Below are positions 34,972 through 43,275 of a stretch of DNA of 64,000 nt, piece after piece. This DNA is from Murdochiella sp. Marseille-P8839 (lineage in GTDB: Bacteria; Bacillota; Clostridia; Tissierellales; Peptoniphilaceae). Location: the NCBI GenBank assembly GCA_019753405.1, contig JAIKLF010000001.1:1-64000 (forward strand), written 5' to 3'. Below the pieces are notes generated by a model. It did no database searches, was not told the origin of the DNA, and saw only the letters and a program-made list of their open reading frames with translations. The position numbers were made by a program, and so were the translations under genes. Position 1 is the stretch's first letter. Every line of letters starts with the position of its first letter.

Positions 34972-36510
34972 TTATCGACGCGGCAACGCTTTGCGGCGCT
35001 GTATACGATGATAAACTTGATTGACCAGTTGGCGAACTTCAGGAATTTGGGCAAAGAGAATGACGATAAGGTAGACGACAGCCCCCACCAAAATGGTAAG
35101 CAGCAGACGAATGGTTTCGCTTGCCAGCGGAAGACCGTGAAAGAGCAGGAAGGTAATCAGCCCCATGAGTGCGGAGGCGGCAACCACTTTAGCGATAGAC
35201 AAGAAAAGCGAGCGAAATTCAAAACGGCCATATTTTTTGTGCAGAACCCATCCCATGATGGAAGCACCGACGAGGTTGCCAACCATGGTGGCGGCGGCAA
35301 GACCGTTCAAGCCGAAGAAATAGGACAAAAGAAAATCCAGTGTAATGTCTACGGCAACTTGTACCGCGGAAATGAGAAGCGGTGTTTTGGTATCGTGCAG
35401 GGCATAAAAGGCACGAATAAAAATTTGAGAACACAATAATCCGATGAGTCCCGGCGTATACCAGAATAAGGCGCCGGTCGTCATCAGGGTGGAGGTGGCG
35501 GTGAACTGATCGCGCTCATAGAAGAGACGAACGATGGGCTGTGCGAAGAGCATCATGCCCACGACAGCGGGAATAATCAAGACCATACCGTGTACCAGAG
35601 AGTGATGAATGACGCGTTTGAACGGATGCAGATCCTCCTTTTGTGCGGCACGGGACATTCCCGGGTAGGAAGCGGTAACAATGGAAACGATGACGACACC
35701 TTCAACCATCATAAAAATCATATTGGCATAATTGAGAGCGGATGCGCCGCCGTTGGGGACAATAGAGGTGGCAAAGGCTTTATCCACGATGATGGAAATG
35801 TCATTGACCAGGATGGAAAATATGGCCGGAATGGCAATGGCCAACGATTCACGAATGGCGGGCGCATTAGGTTTCAACAGGAACTGGTGTCGATAGCCTG
35901 CACGGCGAAGGGCACCGGGGAAAAAAACATACTGAATCGCCACGGCGAAAATGCTGCCGAAGGCGAGAAGTTGAAGATTGCCCGTCTTAGCGGTCAGGTA
36001 CGAAAAGAAGATCATCACGATATTCATGATGATGCCCGTTGTCGCCGGGGTTAAAAAGTTGTTGTAGTTGTTCAAATAGCTAATGAACGCACCGTTGAGC
36101 GCCGAAAAAAGAATACGAAACAGGACGATGCGCGTAAAGAGAACGGCCTGCTCGAACTTTTCACCATCGAAGCCGGCGGCCACGAGGTGCATAATCTGCG
36201 GCATGAAGAGAAAACCGATGCCGGCAATGATGGCGGCAAGAACGACCACGGTATTCGTTAAATTGGCGGTGAAGCGATCCGCTTCCCGACGACCGCTTTT
36301 GGCCAACACTTTGTTGTACATCGGGATAAAGGTGGTTTGGATGGACATAAAGAGAAAGCTGAAGGCCATGGCCGTAATGCTTTCGGAAACAACATATATG
36401 TCCGTTACCATACCGGTACCAAAAAATTTCGCGAAGCTCACTTCGCGAATCAATCCGGTAAATTTGGAGATGATCGTGATGATCATCAGTTGAAAGGTGA
36501 TCGAACCCAT
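34972..36510 (-). CDS. murJ: Lipid II flippase MurJ/MviN family
   Basis: A 512-residue polytopic MOP-superfamily protein with about 14 helices. The N-terminus (IITIISKFTGLIREVSFAKFFGTGMVTDIYVVSESI) is the MviN signature. Other typical points are the charged RMFYE-like block (RLFYERDQF) and FYALHDTKTP. It flips lipid II across the membrane for peptidoglycan synthesis, though some paralogues serve other glycans. AGGGAGGG is placed before the ATG on the minus strand. Confidence 0.9.
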   Translation of the reverse strand: MGSITFQLMIITIISKFTGLIREVSFAKFFGTGMVTDIYVVSESITAMAFSFLFMSIQTTFIPMYNKVLAKSGRREADRFTANLTNTVVVLAAIIAGIGFLFMPQIMHLVAAGFDGEKFEQAVLFTRIVLFRILFSALNGAFISYLNNYNNFLTPATTGIIMNIVMIFFSYLTAKTGNLQLLAFGSIFAVAIQYVFFPGALRRAGYRHQFLLKPNAPAIRESLAIAIPAIFSILVNDISIIVDKAFATSIVPNGGASALNYANMIFMMVEGVVIVSIVTASYPGMSRAAQKEDLHPFKRVIHHSLVHGMVLIIPAVVGMMLFAQPIVRLFYERDQFTATSTLMTTGALFWYTPGLIGLLCSQIFIRAFYALHDTKTPLLISAVQVAVDITLDFLLSYFFGLNGLAAATMVGNLVGASIMGWVLHKKYGRFEFRSLFLSIAKVVAASALMGLITFLLFHGLPLASETIRLLLTILVGAVVYLIVILFAQIPEVRQLVNQVYHRIQRRKALPRR

Positions 36511-36674
36511 ACTTGTCCCTCCCTTGATCGGATTCAGTCTACCATATTTTTTCCTTTTACAACGCAGCTTGGCGGAGGAATTGCATTTTCTTGCAGTGCA
36601 TAGCCTTATTCGGTCTCGAAACCTGTATTCCGGAATCGAAAAGGAATGGTTTTGGACAATTATCGGCTTTTGAC

Positions 36675-36703
36675 TGTACAGATAGCACCCGATCGTTTAT
36701 AAT
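36675..36703 (+). promoter_or_regulatory. Promoter of the riboflavin transporter gene
   Basis: TGTACA (36675-36680), a 17-base spacer and a perfect TATAAT (36698-36703). The 80-base leader shows no FMN riboswitch. Confidence 0.6.
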
Positions 36704-36782
36704 GGCAGAGGTTGTTAAACTGATATCATTCTTTTCGCGGACAGAAGCCATTACATAGTCCCTAATATAGAAAGGAATGATT

Positions 36783-37448
36783 ATGCAATCACAACATACG
36801 ACAGCAAAACAAATAAACGAATGGGCGGAACCGAGAACGGTGTTACAGCAACTTAAGGATGCGACGCGCGTCCGCAATATGGTAAAAATTGCTGCACTGG
36901 GTGCGTTGGGCTTTGTAATAATGGAACTGTTTCAGATTCCAATGCCCTTTGCTCCGGCCTTTATGAAAGTGGATTTCGGTGATGTTCCCGGATTGATTGG
37001 CGGTTTCGCCATGGGGCCGGTAGCGGGCTTTCTCATTCAGCTTGTTAAAAATATTTTGAAATTATTTACGTCCGAAACCGTCGGTGTCGGGGAATTATCT
37101 AATCTCATTGTGGGAAGCACCTTTGTCTTGGTGTCCGCCATCATCTATCGTCGCTCTCATACCAAAAAGGGAGCCATCATCAGTTTGATTGCCGGTTCAC
37201 TGGCCATGAGTTGTATCGCGGTGATCTCCAACACATTCTTCATCTTTCCGGCCTATGCAGCGGCGATTCAGCTGGATTTGGATGTGTTGGCTACACAGAT
37301 CGGTGCGGCCAACGGACTGGTGACCAACTACATGACTTTGATGCTCTTTTCGGTCTTTCCGTTCAATCTGGTCAAAACCTTCCTGGAGAGTGTGGTGACG
37401 TTCTTGCTCTACAAACGCATTTCGCCAATTCTCAAACGCTGGTCATAA
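36783..37448 (+). CDS. ECF transporter S component, riboflavin type (RibU-like)
   Basis: A 221-residue membrane protein with about six helices. KVDFGDVPGLIGGFAMGPVAG is the RibU-type signature, giving riboflavin/FMN uptake together with a shared EcfAA'T module (not in the window). The N-terminus carries an unusually long hydrophilic stretch of about 35 residues before the first helix. The start is put at 36783, six bases after AAAGGA; ATG 36777 overlaps that site. Confidence 0.85.
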   Translation: MQSQHTTAKQINEWAEPRTVLQQLKDATRVRNMVKIAALGALGFVIMELFQIPMPFAPAFMKVDFGDVPGLIGGFAMGPVAGFLIQLVKNILKLFTSETVGVGELSNLIVGSTFVLVSAIIYRRSHTKKGAIISLIAGSLAMSCIAVISNTFFIFPAYAAAIQLDLDVLATQIGAANGLVTNYMTLMLFSVFPFNLVKTFLESVVTFLLYKRISPILKRWS

Positions 37449-37553
37449 GGTAGAAACGGGGACGATGTACAGGGATGGTTGCGTTGTCGACGCATCCGCT
37501 TCGGAAAAAGAATAGACCTGCCGAAGCAAGTCGATTACAATAAAGGTACAAGA

Positions 37554-37587
37554 GAAGAGGTTGCCCTGCGGGGCACCTTCTTTTTAT
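37554..37587 (+). terminator. Terminator before tsaE
   Basis: GAAG-GGT-GCCC pairs with GGGC-ACC-TTC with small bulges, ending TTCTTTTT. Confidence 0.75.
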
Positions 37588-37612
37588 TGCTTAGGAAAGA
37601 AGGAGAAAATAC

Positions 37613-38026
37613 GTGTATATCGCCTCAAAACAAGCGATGCGGGAGTGGAGCGAACGCTTTGCGCATACATTGCGTTCGGGAGACGTCGTTTCGTTGGAGG
37701 GAACGCTGGGTGCGGGGAAAACACAGGTGGTGCAGTGGATCGCGCAGGCGCTCGGCGCCGACCGACCGGCGTCGTCGCCGACGTTTTCGCTGGTAAATCA
37801 CTATCGTACCCCGAATCGGGATCTCTACCATCTGGATCTATATCGGCTGGAAAGCCCGAGCGAACTGGAAGATATCGACTACGAGACGTATTTTTACCCG
37901 GAGGAGGCTATTACGTTTTTGGAATGGGCGGAAAAGGCGAAGGACTATCTTCCGCACGGCATGGTGCATGTGCAGATTGTCGTCAAAGAAGGGGAAGCGA
38001 GGGAGGTTAGCGTATGGCGAGATTGA
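37613..38026 (+). CDS. tsaE: tRNA threonylcarbamoyladenosine biosynthesis ATPase TsaE
   Basis: A 137-residue P-loop protein that drives the TsaB-TsaD complex in t6A37 formation. Walker A is GTLGAGKT, and SSPTFSLVNHY and LDLYRLE are family blocks. The start is GTG 37613, with AAGGAG upstream. It overlaps tsaB by 13 bases, opening a tight tsaE-tsaB-rimI-tsaD cluster. Confidence 0.93.
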   Translation: MYIASKQAMREWSERFAHTLRSGDVVSLEGTLGAGKTQVVQWIAQALGADRPASSPTFSLVNHYRTPNRDLYHLDLYRLESPSELEDIDYETYFYPEEAITFLEWAEKAKDYLPHGMVHVQIVVKEGEAREVSVWRD

Positions 38027-38781
38027 TTGGAGCAGATACCTCCACGCGAGCAACGGGAGTGGCCATTGCCGAAACGGGAAAGCCGCTGCGCACCGCGGTT
38101 GTCGAACAGGATCGCTTGCGTGCGGAAGAACTTTTGAGTGTCTTGGACGCTCTTTGCCGGGAAAGCGGGCTCGCCGCGGCCGAAGCAGATGCATTTGTCG
38201 TAGCGATCGGCCCCGGATCGTTCACCGGCCTTCGCATCGGTGTCACGATGATGAAGACCATGGCGCAGTTTATGCATCGGCCGATTTTAGGCGTATCATC
38301 GCTGAAAGCACTCGCGTATGCCGCGAAGGCGGAACATCGTGCGCATCTTCTTGTTCCTGTTATTGACGCACGAGCCAATCGCCTGTTCGCGTCGGTCTAT
38401 CGTATGGATGCGGATGAACCGGTATTGATTCTAAAGGAAGGTCTGTACACCGAAGAACAATTGCAGACCTTTCTGTTTTCCGAAAAGGATGCGGTTGGGG
38501 AAAAAGACGAAACACAACCGTTTTTGTGCTGGGCAGGAGCAGGCATCGCACGTCATCCGGCACTGATGGGGGCGTTCTCTTCGGAGGAAAGCGTGCAGCT
38601 CTCCTCTCCGGCGGCATTATCGCCCATTGCCGCGATGATGCAAATTGCAGCGGAACGTTTTTCACGGGGAGAAAGCGATGACGTCCTGCATCTCGTTCCC
38701 AATTACCAACGAAAATCACAAGCGGAACTGGATCGTGAACGCCGGGAGACGTTCACGGAAGAAGAAAGAAAAAAGAAATGA
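38014..38781 (+). CDS. tsaB: tRNA threonylcarbamoyladenosine biosynthesis protein TsaB
   Basis: A 255-residue ASKHA-fold partner of TsaD. GADTSTRATGVAIAE opens the protein and the diagnostic AIGPGSFTGLRIGVT follows. It lacks the metal-binding histidines of TsaD, as expected. The C-terminal ~30 residues are highly charged (RKSQAELDRERRETFTEEE). Confidence 0.93.
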   Translation: MARLIGADTSTRATGVAIAETGKPLRTAVVEQDRLRAEELLSVLDALCRESGLAAAEADAFVVAIGPGSFTGLRIGVTMMKTMAQFMHRPILGVSSLKALAYAAKAEHRAHLLVPVIDARANRLFASVYRMDADEPVLILKEGLYTEEQLQTFLFSEKDAVGEKDETQPFLCWAGAGIARHPALMGAFSSEESVQLSSPAALSPIAAMMQIAAERFSRGESDDVLHLVPNYQRKSQAELDRERRETFTEEERKKK

Positions 38782-38793
38782 AAGGAGGAAAAG

Positions 38794-39303
38794 ATGCGTG
38801 TCAAAAACAGACAAACAGTGCACCTTCGGCCGATGACCGAAGAGGACGTGCCGGTGATCCATCAGCTGGAACGCGAAGCGTTTCAAAAGGCATGGACGGT
38901 GCGACAGCTGAAAAATGAACTCGCTCACCCTTTTAACACCGCAGTTGTGGCGGAGATGGATGCGCGTATTTTAGGCTATTTCTTTTCCTCCGCCATAGCC
39001 GGCGAATTAAGTCTTAACCGCATTGCCGTCGCGGAAGACTGCCGAAAAGGAGGCATAGGCAAGCGCCTGGTTGCGCGCTTTCTTGCCGATGGGCAAAGAG
39101 ACGGTGCCGAAGAGGCGTTTTTGGAGGTTAATGAGCGAAATACCGCAGCAAAAGCGCTCTATCAGGCGTTCGGTTTTGTTGTTGTGGGAAAAAGGCATCA
39201 ATACTACGCGGAAGAAATGGCCGATGCGTTGATTATGCATTGTCGGCTGTCGAAAGAGAGCGAATGCCATCGGGAGGAACGTCATGTTCATTTTAGCCAT
39301 TGA
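38794..39303 (+). CDS. rimI: Ribosomal-protein-alanine N-acetyltransferase
   Basis: A 169-residue GNAT enzyme. The acetyl-CoA loop appears as CRKGGIGKRLVARFL (R-x-x-G-x-G/A). The following FLEVNERNTAAKALYQAFGFVVVGKRHQYY is typical RimI. It probably acetylates the N-terminal Ala of S18. Its place between tsaB and tsaD is the conserved Firmicute order. AAAGGAGG precedes the ATG, and its end overlaps tsaD by 20 bases. Confidence 0.92.
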   Translation: MRVKNRQTVHLRPMTEEDVPVIHQLEREAFQKAWTVRQLKNELAHPFNTAVVAEMDARILGYFFSSAIAGELSLNRIAVAEDCRKGGIGKRLVARFLADGQRDGAEEAFLEVNERNTAAKALYQAFGFVVVGKRHQYYAEEMADALIMHCRLSKESECHREERHVHFSH

Positions 39304-40291
39304 ATCTTCCTGTGATGAGACGAGTGTAGCGGTCCTGCGCGACGGGCGCGAGCTACTCGGGCAGATCATTTCTTCTCAAATCAAAGATCATGTGCTTTTC
39401 GGGGGCGTTGTGCCGGAAATCGCCTCACGTAAGCATTTGGAAGCCATCAATCCGCTTTTGGAGGCTGTGCTTAATGAAGCGAATGTGCGAGCGGAAGACT
39501 TGGACCTCATTGCGGTTACGCGCGGCCCCGGACTGGTCGGTGCGCTTTTGGTCGGCATTTCTGCAGCCAAAGCCATGGCCTATGTACGCAATATTCCCAT
39601 TGTGGGCGTGAACCACATGGAAGGACACCTTTGCGCCAATTATCTGGCGCACCCGGAATTGGAACCGCCCTTTCTCGGTCTGGTCGTCTCGGGCGGACAC
39701 ACATATCTCTGTGTAGTGAAGGATTATGCGCACTATGAAGTGGTCGGTTCCACCGTGGACGATGCCGCCGGAGAGAGCTTTGACAAGGTCTCGCGCGTTC
39801 TGGGGCTAGGCTATCCCGGCGGACCGAAAATCCAGCGTATGGCGGAACAGGGGAATCCGCAGGCCTTTGCTTTTCCACGCGCGATGTCTTCCAAAGAAGA
39901 CGGCTATGCGTTCAGCTTCAGTGGCCTGAAAACCGCGGTAATTAATGAAGTGCATCACCATGAGCAACAAAATCTTCTCGTTCCGGTGGCAGATATTGCC
40001 GCGTCGTTCCAACAGGCGGTGATTGACGTGCTGGTACAGAAAGCGGAACATTTGCTGGAAGCCATGCCGGAGATGCGAACCTTTTGCCTTGCGGGGGGCG
40101 TAGCGGCGAATCGTCCGCTGCAGGAAGCCCTTTCCGCCATGTGCGCGAAGCACGATTGTCGATTTTTTGTTCCGCCGGCCATTCTGTGTACGGATAACGC
40201 CGCCATGATCGGCTGTGCCGGCTATTACCAGTATCAGGAACGGGGTGCGTCATCGCTCGATTTTGCCGCCGACCCCGATTTAGGACTTTAG
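39284..40291 (+). CDS. tsaD: tRNA N6-adenosine threonylcarbamoyltransferase TsaD
   Basis: A 335-residue ASKHA ATPase transferring threonylcarbamoyl to A37. It has AIESSCDETSVAVL, the iron/zinc-binding HMEGH, VSGGHTYL and FSFSGLKTAV. GGGAGGAACGTC before the ATG lies inside rimI. With tsaE and tsaB here, only tsaC/tsaC2 of the t6A pathway is outside the window. Confidence 0.96.
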   Translation: MFILAIESSCDETSVAVLRDGRELLGQIISSQIKDHVLFGGVVPEIASRKHLEAINPLLEAVLNEANVRAEDLDLIAVTRGPGLVGALLVGISAAKAMAYVRNIPIVGVNHMEGHLCANYLAHPELEPPFLGLVVSGGHTYLCVVKDYAHYEVVGSTVDDAAGESFDKVSRVLGLGYPGGPKIQRMAEQGNPQAFAFPRAMSSKEDGYAFSFSGLKTAVINEVHHHEQQNLLVPVADIAASFQQAVIDVLVQKAEHLLEAMPEMRTFCLAGGVAANRPLQEALSAMCAKHDCRFFVPPAILCTDNAAMIGCAGYYQYQERGASSLDFAADPDLGL

Positions 40292-40309
40292 AAAAGAGAG
40301 GAGTAGGTC

Positions 40310-41032
40310 ATGCATGCCTTAATGGATTTGCACACGCATACGCTGGCCAGCGTTCATGCGTATTCCACGTTGACAGAAAACGCTCGCGAGGCGAAGAAAA
40401 ACGGTCTGGAAATATTGGGGGTGTCCGATCACGGCTACGGAATGCCGCATACAACGTTGTCGGCATATTGGGGGAATCTGTCGGTTATTCCGCCGTATCT
40501 GGAAGGGGTGCGCATTTTACGCGGCATTGAAATGAACATCTGTGATATGCAGGGAAGCCTTTTCGAGGAGAAGCTCATCGGCAAAACGGATTACATCATC
40601 GCTTCCCTTCATGGAAATATTTTTGATTTTGGAGAAACGCGTGCTACGGACTTCACGTCGGTGTATGTAAAGGCGATGGAGCGCTATCCGGAAATCAATA
40701 TTCTTGGGCACCCGGACGATGCGCGCTATCCCATCGATTACGAAGTGTTGGTGAAAGCCTGTAAGGAACACAATGTCGCCATGGAGGTCAACTGCTCTTC
40801 TTTGGATGTCAGCGGTTTTCGATTGAATGCGGAAGAAAATCAACGTCTTTATCTTCCCCTTTGCGAAAAGTATGAAGTGCCCATCATTGTCAACAGCGAT
40901 GCACACATGAGCACCGGCGTTGGCGATTTTTCGTTAGCCGAGACGCTGCTGGACGAGTTGGATTTTCCCGAAGAACTCATTATTAATACGTCCTGGGATA
41001 AACTGGAAAGCCTCCTGGGCTTCGCCATTTAG
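40310..41032 (+). CDS. PHP-domain phosphoesterase (YcdX-like)
   Basis: A 240-residue polymerase-and-histidinol-phosphatase (PHP) fold. Metal ligands are visible in DLHTHT, SDHGYGMP, GIEMNI, HGN, GHPDD and NSDAHMS. It is closest to the YcdX family of trinuclear-metal phosphatases, whose natural substrate is unclear. GAGAGGAG precedes ATG 40310. Confidence 0.88.
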   Translation: MHALMDLHTHTLASVHAYSTLTENAREAKKNGLEILGVSDHGYGMPHTTLSAYWGNLSVIPPYLEGVRILRGIEMNICDMQGSLFEEKLIGKTDYIIASLHGNIFDFGETRATDFTSVYVKAMERYPEINILGHPDDARYPIDYEVLVKACKEHNVAMEVNCSSLDVSGFRLNAEENQRLYLPLCEKYEVPIIVNSDAHMSTGVGDFSLAETLLDELDFPEELIINTSWDKLESLLGFAI

Positions 41033-41040
41033 GAGAAGGT

Positions 41041-43266
41041 ATGGAATACGAAAACCTCAACCGTGCGCAACGGGAAGTGGTGTTGGCGGAAGATCGAGCA
41101 CTGCTGGTACTTGCCGGAGCGGGCTCAGGAAAGACGCGGGTGCTGACGACAAAAATTGTGCGTCTGTTGGAAGAACAGGCGGTTGCGCCATGGAACGTAC
41201 TTGCTTTCACGTTTACGAACAAAGCGGCACAGGAGATGCGCGATCGTGTAGAACACGCTTTGGGACGTAGTACGAGCGGCATGTGGATGGGCACCTTTCA
41301 CTCCATTTGTGCGCGCTTATTGCGCCGGGAAATTGCCATTTTAGGTTACGGCTCGGATTTTACAATTTACGATACGGCGGATCAGCGCACGCTGGTGAAA
41401 CAGCTCTTAAAAGAGCAACGGGTAAATCAGGATTATCGCCCGCAGATGGTGCTGGCGCGCATTTCGGATTATAAAAATCGCGGCGTCGGTGTGGATGAGG
41501 TGCTGGAGAATGCCACGATGGATCGCGAAAAGGTGATTGCTCGCGTGTTTCAGCGCTATGAGGCGGAGAAAAAGAAAAACAACGCACTCGATTTTGATGA
41601 CCTGATTCTAAAGGCCATCGCGGTGCTACAGAATGAGGAAATACGCCAACGGTATCAGGAAACGTTCACGCATATCTTTGTGGACGAATATCAGGATACC
41701 AATCATCCGCAATATGAGCTGATTCGTCTGTTGACCGGGAAAGAGGCGTCCATCTGCGTCGTGGGCGATGCCGATCAATCCATCTATGGCTGGCGCGGCG
41801 CAGATATTCGCAACATCCTGTCGTTTGAACGCGATTTTCCGGGTGCACGAACCATTCTGCTGGAACAAAATTATCGCTCGACTTCGCATATCCTGGACGC
41901 GGCAAACCAGCTGATAGCCCATAATAAGGAGCGCAAGGCTAAAAATCTCTGGACAGCTAACGGTGAAGGTGAAGCGGTTCATTTTCGTTGTGTACAAAGC
42001 GAAAACGAGGAAGCAGCGTTGGTAGCCGCGAAAATGCGTGAGGAACGGCAACGCGGAGTGGATTGGGAGAACATGGCCATTTTGTATCGCACGAATGCGC
42101 AATCCCGTCCCTTTGAAGATGCGCTGCTGCGTGAAGGCATTCCCTATCGTGTCATTGGCGGCCTTAAATTCTATGACCGTGCCGAAATTAAGGATCTGGT
42201 CGCCTATATGAATCTTCTGATCAATCCGCTGGATGATGTGTCTTTTGCGCGTGTCGTTAATCAGCCCAAGCGCGGCATCGGTGAGGCGACGTTGCAAAAG
42301 CTGCGCGAAGAGGCGCTTGACCTGGGCATGTCCCTTTTACAGACGATACAGGAGGAAGAGGCGCTCAGTTCTCTCACTCCTGCACAGCGAAATAAGCTGC
42401 TGTCCTTTTCCGATCTTCTTTCCGATTTGAATGCTATGCGTGAGGAGTTGCCACTCACCAAATGGACGGAGTATCTTTATGAAAAAACGGGCTATCGTGC
42501 CATGCTGGAATCCGGTGGAACGGTTGAAGATCGGACACGCATGGAAAATGTGGGGGCGTTTCTGGATGCGGTTTCGTTGTATGAAGAGGAAGAGGATGAA
42601 CCGTCCTTGGTAGCGTATTTACAAAGTCTGTCGCTTCTTTCCGATCTGGATAAGACCGAGGAAAAGGAGAAAGGCGTGAATCTGTTGACCATTCACTCCG
42701 CAAAGGGACTGGAGTATGAAGTGGTCTTCGTTGTCGGCCTTGAGGAAGGACTGTTTCCCAGCCGTCGCTCAATGGAAGAAGGGAATCTGGAGGAGGAACG
42801 TCGTCTGCTTTATGTGGCGATGACGCGCGCAATGCGTCGCCTTTACTTATCGCAAGCGCAGAGCCGACGCATTTTCGGCACACCAATGGCGGCCATGCCG
42901 TCTTCTTTTCTGAAAGAATTGGAGGGGAAGATCGAAGCGGAGGATATGCCTTCGGTGTTGGATCGGGCAAATGTCTATGATCGCAATTACGCTCGACGAA
43001 GCAATACGGCGGATCCAAAGCTGCGACAAGAATACGATCGCAAACGGCAGGCGTTTCGAGAGAAGATTCGGGAGCAGCAGAAGCTCAGGGATAAGGAGTT
43101 GACCGGAGTGTATCGCGTGGGGGATGCGGTACAGCATAAAAAGTTCGGTCACGGCACGGTTGTTTCGGTGGTTCCGCAGCCGAACGGCGATGAAGTGACG
43201 GTTGCTTTTGAAGGAAAAGGTATCAAACGGTTGAATGCGGCGCTTGCGCCCATGCAAAAACAGTAG
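41041..43266 (+). CDS. pcrA: ATP-dependent DNA helicase PcrA/UvrD
   Basis: A 741-residue SF1A 3'-5' helicase. Motifs in order are Q-motif LNRAQREVV, I GAGSGKTRVL, Ia TFTNKAAQEM, II DEYQDTN, III GDADQSIYGWRGAD, IV LEQNYRS, V TIHSAKGLEYEVVFV and VI VAMTRAMRRLYL. The C-terminal Tudor-like tail VGDAVQHKKFGHGTVV, which contacts RNA polymerase in PcrA, is intact. It lies 9 bases ahead of ligA, a pairing seen in many Firmicutes. Confidence 0.96.
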   Translation: MEYENLNRAQREVVLAEDRALLVLAGAGSGKTRVLTTKIVRLLEEQAVAPWNVLAFTFTNKAAQEMRDRVEHALGRSTSGMWMGTFHSICARLLRREIAILGYGSDFTIYDTADQRTLVKQLLKEQRVNQDYRPQMVLARISDYKNRGVGVDEVLENATMDREKVIARVFQRYEAEKKKNNALDFDDLILKAIAVLQNEEIRQRYQETFTHIFVDEYQDTNHPQYELIRLLTGKEASICVVGDADQSIYGWRGADIRNILSFERDFPGARTILLEQNYRSTSHILDAANQLIAHNKERKAKNLWTANGEGEAVHFRCVQSENEEAALVAAKMREERQRGVDWENMAILYRTNAQSRPFEDALLREGIPYRVIGGLKFYDRAEIKDLVAYMNLLINPLDDVSFARVVNQPKRGIGEATLQKLREEALDLGMSLLQTIQEEEALSSLTPAQRNKLLSFSDLLSDLNAMREELPLTKWTEYLYEKTGYRAMLESGGTVEDRTRMENVGAFLDAVSLYEEEEDEPSLVAYLQSLSLLSDLDKTEEKEKGVNLLTIHSAKGLEYEVVFVVGLEEGLFPSRRSMEEGNLEEERRLLYVAMTRAMRRLYLSQAQSRRIFGTPMAAMPSSFLKELEGKIEAEDMPSVLDRANVYDRNYARRSNTADPKLRQEYDRKRQAFREKIREQQKLRDKELTGVYRVGDAVQHKKFGHGTVVSVVPQPNGDEVTVAFEGKGIKRLNAALAPMQKQ

Positions 43267-43275
43267 GAGGAAGCC

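Noticed and set aside
34972-36510. Plus-strand frames opposite murJ
   Set aside because: The minus-strand MurJ reading is clear; the plus-strand products are basic low-complexity shadows.
36704-36782. FMN riboswitch before the RibU-like gene
   Set aside because: The leader lacks the conserved RFN blocks and is too short.
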